Below the pieces are notes generated by a model. That model was not told the origin of the DNA. It did no database searches and was given only the letters and a program-made list of their open reading frames with translations. The translations under genes and the position numbers were made by a program. DNA of 64,000 nucleotides, from assembly GCA_002917075.1 (NCBI GenBank), contig NTMA01000020.1, forward strand, positions 433,199-497,198. Reading direction: 5' to 3'. This document shows, one piece after another, positions 60,001 to 64,000 of the stretch. The DNA comes from Hawksworthiomyces lignivorus. Taxonomy: Eukaryota; Ascomycota; Sordariomycetes; Ophiostomatales; Ophiostomataceae. Position 1 is the stretch's first letter. Each line of letters starts with the position of its first letter.

Positions 60001-60677
60001 AAGACAGCCGTTGAGAGCTTTTAGCAGTTAGCACATAGGGGACCCCACAGAGATTTTGTGATGCGTAATACGTATATACGAAATTAGGAGAATCTAAATG
60101 GGCTTGTACGAGTACCTGGGAAAATGCGTCTTTTGCAATTTCCGCATTGAAAGAGAGAAATGTTAGGGGGAGCATTTTGCGGTTCTGAAAATTTCAGAGC
60201 AAATAATAAATATGCCATTTTATGTTGCTGCAGCATGATCCCGTAAAAGATTAGCAACAGCGACCCGGCCCCCCTTTCCTTCTACCCCCATAATAATTAT
60301 CTTCAGTTCAGCCCACATCTCAACTCCGTAGTCCCGTACCTTTCCCATGTTCGCCAGGTCGTCCTTATCCAATACATCATCAATCACTTTCCCTTCCCCT
60401 TCATCTCCCTCGTCCTCTTCTCTCTCCCCCCTTATAATAACCTCCCCTTGCTCCCTCCCCCCCCGGGTACGGCTCTCTTCTCCCTCGCCATCCACATCGG
60501 GACTAGGACAAATAATCCGCCGACCCACTCGACCCGCGGAGACATTCTCTCTAGTCGAGCCCACTACCTTTATTTTTCTGCGCGGTCGCCTTTGTTTTCC
60601 CTTCTCCTTTTTCCTTCTACTCGTGAACGCACCCGAGGAAAACTTCTCCACGTCCAACAACCATCCCAACTCGCACG
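57081..60677. other. 3.6-kb spacer upstream of ERG5
   Basis: AT-rich, with only short unrecognised ORFs. The last 350 bp (about 60330-60660) are a CT-rich block typical of a fungal core promoter and leader. A TCCGTACTCGTACTCG stretch near 59633-59648 resembles the TACTCCGTA words. TATACGA at 60075-60081 matches the Upc2-type sterol element core on the other strand, but this heptamer is expected several times by chance. Confidence 0.5.
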
Positions 60678-62239
60678 ATGGAGGCCACCAACGCGACGTC
60701 TTTTGCGTCGCCAATTGCGCAAGCCAAGGTTGTTGCCAGCGCGCTGCCGGCACAGCTCGAACCTGTTATCAACGCTATTGCGGGTGCCAGTGTATGGACT
60801 ATCCTGTTGACCTTGCTGGCTGTGGCTGTTGTCTATGATCAGTGTATGTCTTTCTTTTGTGGCCCTCGGTGGTCTGTCCCTCAGATAGACAATGAAGGAA
60901 GGCGGAGAGGAAAACGAGATGGGAAGAAAACCTGCGGAGCAATTCGAGGGTTGGATTCGCTCGATAAGATTTGTTTCGGTTGCTGATTGTGACATTGTCT
61001 GCTTAAACAGTTAGCTATATCTGGCGCAAAGGTTCGATTGTCGGCCCAGCATGGAAGCTCCCGTTTATGGGCCCCTTCCTGCAGAGCGTGAACCCAAAGT
61101 TTGAGGAGTACTATGCCAAATGGCAGAGTGGTCCGTTGAGCTGCGTTTCAGTCTTCCACAAGTATGTCTTCTCCCCGGCTGCACCAAGCGAAGAAAGCAG
61201 CGCCACGAGGAAATCTTGATCATTAACTGTTCAAACTACCTTTGCCTCTAGGTTCGTCGTGATTGCTTCGACTCGTGACATGGCCCGCAAGGTGTTCAAT
61301 GCCCCCGGATTCGTCAAACCCTGCGTAGTCGATGCCGCGTACAAGCTGCTGGGTGCCGACAACTGGGTCTTCCTTGACGGCAAGGCCCATGTCGATTTCC
61401 GCAAGGGCCTCAACGGTCTCTTCACGCGCAAGGCCCTTCAGAGCTACCTGCCGGGTCAAGACGAGGTATACCGTCAGTATTTTAAGCGCTTTGTCAGCGT
61501 CACCAAAGAAGCCGGCGGCAAACCTGTCCCCTTCATGGGCGAGTTCCGTGAAGTCATGTGTGCCGTGTCCTGCCGCACCTTTGTGGGCCACTATCTACCT
61601 GACGAAGCCCTCAAGAAGATTGCCGATGACTACTATCTGATCACCGCCGCGCTGGAGCTCGTCAACTTCCCTATCATCATCCCATTCACCAGAACCTGGT
61701 ATGGCAAGAAGGCGGCCGAGCTGGTGCTGCGCGAGTTCTCCAAGTGTGCTGCCAAGAGCAAGGTCCGCATGCGGGCTGACGGCGAGGTGACTTGCATTAT
61801 GGACGCCTGGGTTAAGCAGATGATCGAGTCGGAGCGCTGGCGCGAGGCTGAGGCCAAGGGCGAGAGCCTCGAGGGTGTGGAGAAGCCGTCGCCGCTTCTG
61901 CGAGACTTCACCGACTATGAGATCGCACAGACTGTCTTTACCTTCCTATTCGCTTCCCAGGATGCGACGAGCAGCGCCTGCACCTGGCTTTTCCAGATTA
62001 TGGCCCAGCGCCCGGAGATTTTGGACCGGATTCGCGACGAGAACTTGAAGACCCGGAACAACGACCCGTACGCACCTGTGGACATGGATCAGCTCGAGTC
62101 GATGCTCTACACGCGCGCCGTTGTCCGCGAGCTGCTTCGCTACCGCCCCCCCGTTCTTATGGTGCCGTACCTTGCGAAGAAGGACTTCCCTATCTCCGAT
62201 AACTATACTGTTCCCAAGGGTGAGCCAGTTTTCCTTTTG

Positions 62240-62277
<38 letters not shown>

Positions 62278-62747
62278 TTTGTTGCAACACACCTTGTGTT
62301 CGACTGTTTGCATTCGCTTTCCTGTTGCTAACGTAAATAGGCTCAATGGTCATCCCTACCACGTACATGGCTCTGCGCGATCCCGAGGTATACACGAACC
62401 CGGATGTGTTCGACCCGGAGCGGTACTACACTGGTGACGCCGAGGCGAAGGGTGCCAAGAATTACCTCGTCTTTGGCGTGGGTCCGCATTATTGCCTTGG
62501 CCAGCAGTATGCTCAGCTCAACCTGGCACTTATGATCGGAATGGCTTCTCTGATGCTCGAGTGGGAGCACCATCCTACGCCGCTGTCTGAAGAGATTAAG
62601 GTGTTTGCCACAATCTTCCCCAAGGTACGTTAGCTGGTGTATTATTTTCAGCGTCTCTGCCCTCTTTTTTCCTTGTGTCTTACCACATGTGCTAACAATT
62701 GCGTCTAGGATGACTGCCCGTTGACATTCACTGAGCGGAAGTGGTAG
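60678..62747 (+). CDS. ERG5: Sterol C-22 desaturase, cytochrome P450 CYP61
   Basis: Exons 60678-60843, 61011-61161, 61252-62219, 62341-62625 (last base 62624) and 62709-62747 give 535 aa. A hydrophobic N-terminal anchor (about 37-55, [16 protein letters not shown]) precedes [16 protein letters not shown], typical of Erg5. P450 landmarks: I-helix FASQDATSS (339-347), ExxR in ELLRYRPP (E399, R402) and heme-binding [11 protein letters not shown] with C480 as thiolate ligand. The C-terminus [19 protein letters not shown] is characteristic of CYP61 and separates it from CYP51. The enzyme introduces the C-22 double bond in the ergosterol pathway at the ER, using NADPH-P450 reductase. Intron 3 carries a 36-nt T run. 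Confidence 0.95.
62241..62276 (+). repeat. 36-nt T homopolymer in ERG5 intron 3
   Basis: Lies 21 nt after the donor and 64 nt before the acceptor of the 121-nt intron (62220-62340). It is the longest homopolymer in the window. Confidence 0.9.
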
Positions 62748-63627
62748 AGTGTACATATGAGAGATAATGAGTGAAATATCAAACCTGAGCAGTTGAGCGT
62801 TCGCCGATGCTTGGCACCAACTGCCAAAGAGCAAGGTGATGGGAGAGCAGCGGTTCTGGCCGTCCCTGAAGCGCTTGCTAGTCCAGCCTCATGTGTCTTT
62901 TTGTCGTTTCTCCTGGGAAGTCAGCCCGCAAATGAGGCTAAATTTTGAAGCATCTGGAGTACTCAACCTTTTTTTTTTTTGGTACACTGCTGTGTCGTGC
63001 TGGGTTTTCTATTATTTCATTGCAATGACCACCATGACGCATCGTTTTGCGTGAGCAGCATGGTTTCCTATTTATTGGTTTTCTGGTGTGGTTAGAGAAA
63101 GGATAAGAGGAGAAAACCTTACTTTTTTATATAGTTGTAATGCCTAGTATATGTTGACTGTCGCCCCTATTTGATTTGCTTTGTGACGTGCGCTATTCTT
63201 TGGCAAACAAGACAGAATTCTCGTGGTATATATATGTCATCCTTTCCCTTCGTATATTTTGGAGTCCCGTATCTCAGACCAGCAAATATGTACATGTGCT
63301 AGAAGCAATTAGATGCTCCTGTACGTCATTTTTGGTCTCTCATAGGGTGAGATCCGTTCGCTCGACACACCAATGCGGCAGCGTGGCTTGCATGCAGGAA
63401 TTGGATAGCCTTACAAAAATAACGGCTTACGCCGAGGGGCGGCATTGGATTTCCCTTGGCTGTGGCATGCGCCTCACTCGGTCTCATCTGCCTGATCTTT
63501 TTTAGGATCTGACAGTGAGTCTTCCAATCCTTCGAGCTGAACACAGCATCCAACAAATCTGCCGAAAAAGGTTCGAGCACTGACAGAAATAAAGTAAAGA
63601 AGCCAATGACGTGATGAATTAAAATTT
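62748..63627. other. Spacer downstream of ERG5
   Basis: 880 bp without a supportable gene; contains the ERG5 3' end. Confidence 0.45.
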
Positions 63628-63845
63628 CTAGACGACCGCTCCCCCGGATTTTGGACGAGAGCCCAGTTCCTCACGAAAATAGGTCGTGTGGTGACATTCG
63701 GCGGCTCCCTTGGAGAAGTCCATCGTCACTGGCTCCTTCTGCTCTGCCACCACAATAGAATGCCCGCTTATTGGCTTTTTTACATACCAACATACATATT
63801 AGACATCGAGAATTGCTGCGACGGCTGCATCGTATTGTGGTCCAT
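63628..63845 (-). CDS. Possible 57-residue protein, two exons
   Basis: Not recognised. Exon 1 is 63845-63788 (MDHNTMQPSQQFSMSNMYV, in an AAAGCAATGG start context); exon 2 is 63743-63628 and ends in a TAG. The 44-nt intron starts GTATGT and ends GGCAG. Phase is consistent (1+2), giving 58 codons. Exon 2 reads EQKEPVTMDFSKGAAECHH and then TTYFREELGSRPKSGGAVV, which looks like real protein (balanced charges, no low complexity). Without the intron, the exon-2 frame is open for about 57 codons with an internal ATG at 63723. The short intron has no clear branch site, so the model is tentative. Confidence 0.4.
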
Positions 63846-63990
63846 TGCTTTCCTCAGCTGAAAATTCGCGGAATAGAACGCAGGAGAGTTCGGTCCGAAC
63901 GAAACAATATCTTCTAATCTAACCCGTATTCACATGAGCTTTTAAGACAATGTGCATTTTCTCTATTTATTTTTATTTTTTATATTCCTC

Positions 63991-64000
63991 CCCCCCCCCC
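63991..64000. repeat. C run at the window edge
   Basis: The window ends in ten cytosines; the full run length is unknown. Confidence 0.7.

Noticed and set aside
60075..60081. Upc2-type TCGTATA sterol element before ERG5
   Set aside because: A heptamer is expected about eight times in this window on both strands, and it also occurs inside a coding region near 4573.
60678..62747. ERG5 as CYP51 (Erg11)
   Set aside because: The DATSS I-helix and the [20 protein letters not shown]-terminus are of CYP61 type; the CYP51 I-helix is different.

Overview
The window is nuclear DNA of a filamentous ascomycete (Pezizomycotina, probably Sordariomycetes and possibly Hypocreales; the order is an inference from the look of the proteins). 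The grounds are short introns (mostly 42-180 nt) with GT...AG ends and CTAAC/CTGAC-like branch points, fungus-specific genes (DASH subunit Ask1, Rrn7, Eaf7, C-22 sterol desaturase Erg5, a C2H2 factor with a fungal transcription-factor domain), and GC-rich exons between AT-richer spacers. It is not prokaryotic: there are no operons, ribosome-binding sites or CRISPR arrays. Exon boundaries were worked out by hand from splice signals and reading phase. Every spliced model given here sums to a multiple of three.

Layout. 1.1-5.6 kb (-): a five-exon Mms1-N/CPSF-A (DDB1-like) protein. 5.6-10.5 kb: a spacer with one doubtful small two-exon gene. 10.5-12.4 kb (+): Gyp8/TBC1D20-type Rab GAP, convergent with VPS52 (-, 12.7-14.9 kb). 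16.5-17.7 kb (+): eIF5A. 18.6-21.0 kb (+): RRN7. 21.4-22.1 kb (+): ubiquitin-L40 fusion. 22.9-24.0 kb (+): Yip1-domain Golgi protein, convergent with a mitochondrial-type rhodanese (-). 25.6-27.7 kb (-): Rab GDI. 28.7-29.7 kb (-): mitochondrial ribosomal protein uL29m, divergent from a 69-residue single-span protein (+, 30.0 kb). 30.7-32.3 kb (-): ASK1. 32.7-34.0 kb (-): EAF7, divergent from a GCP6-like gamma-tubulin complex protein (+, 34.5-37.6 kb). 37.6-51.8 kb: about 14 kb without a supportable gene, rich in homopolymers and a TACTCCGTA/TACGGAGTA word, ending in a pyrimidine- and CA-rich probable leader. 51.8-55.1 kb (+): the C2H2/fungal-TF-domain factor. 56.7-57.1 kb (-): a 116-residue basic protein. 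60.7-62.7 kb (+): ERG5. 63.6-63.8 kb (-): a doubtful 57-residue two-exon gene.

The genes are housekeeping genes with no shared pathway. Three serve Rab/Golgi traffic (GAP, GDI, Yip1 protein) together with the GARP tether Vps52; two serve spindle and microtubule function (Ask1, GCP6); the rest serve transcription and translation (Rrn7, Eaf7, eIF5A, L40, uL29m). No biosynthetic cluster, intact transposon, tRNA or rRNA gene was recognised, and I saw no clear new multi-gene system.

The most interesting local features are three. The ubiquitin-L40 start codon is split by an intron and completed by a 7-nt microexon. A frame-preserving intron in the C2H2 factor interrupts a zinc-ligand codon. The 14-kb gene-poor stretch upstream of that factor carries the recurrent TACTCCGTA word.
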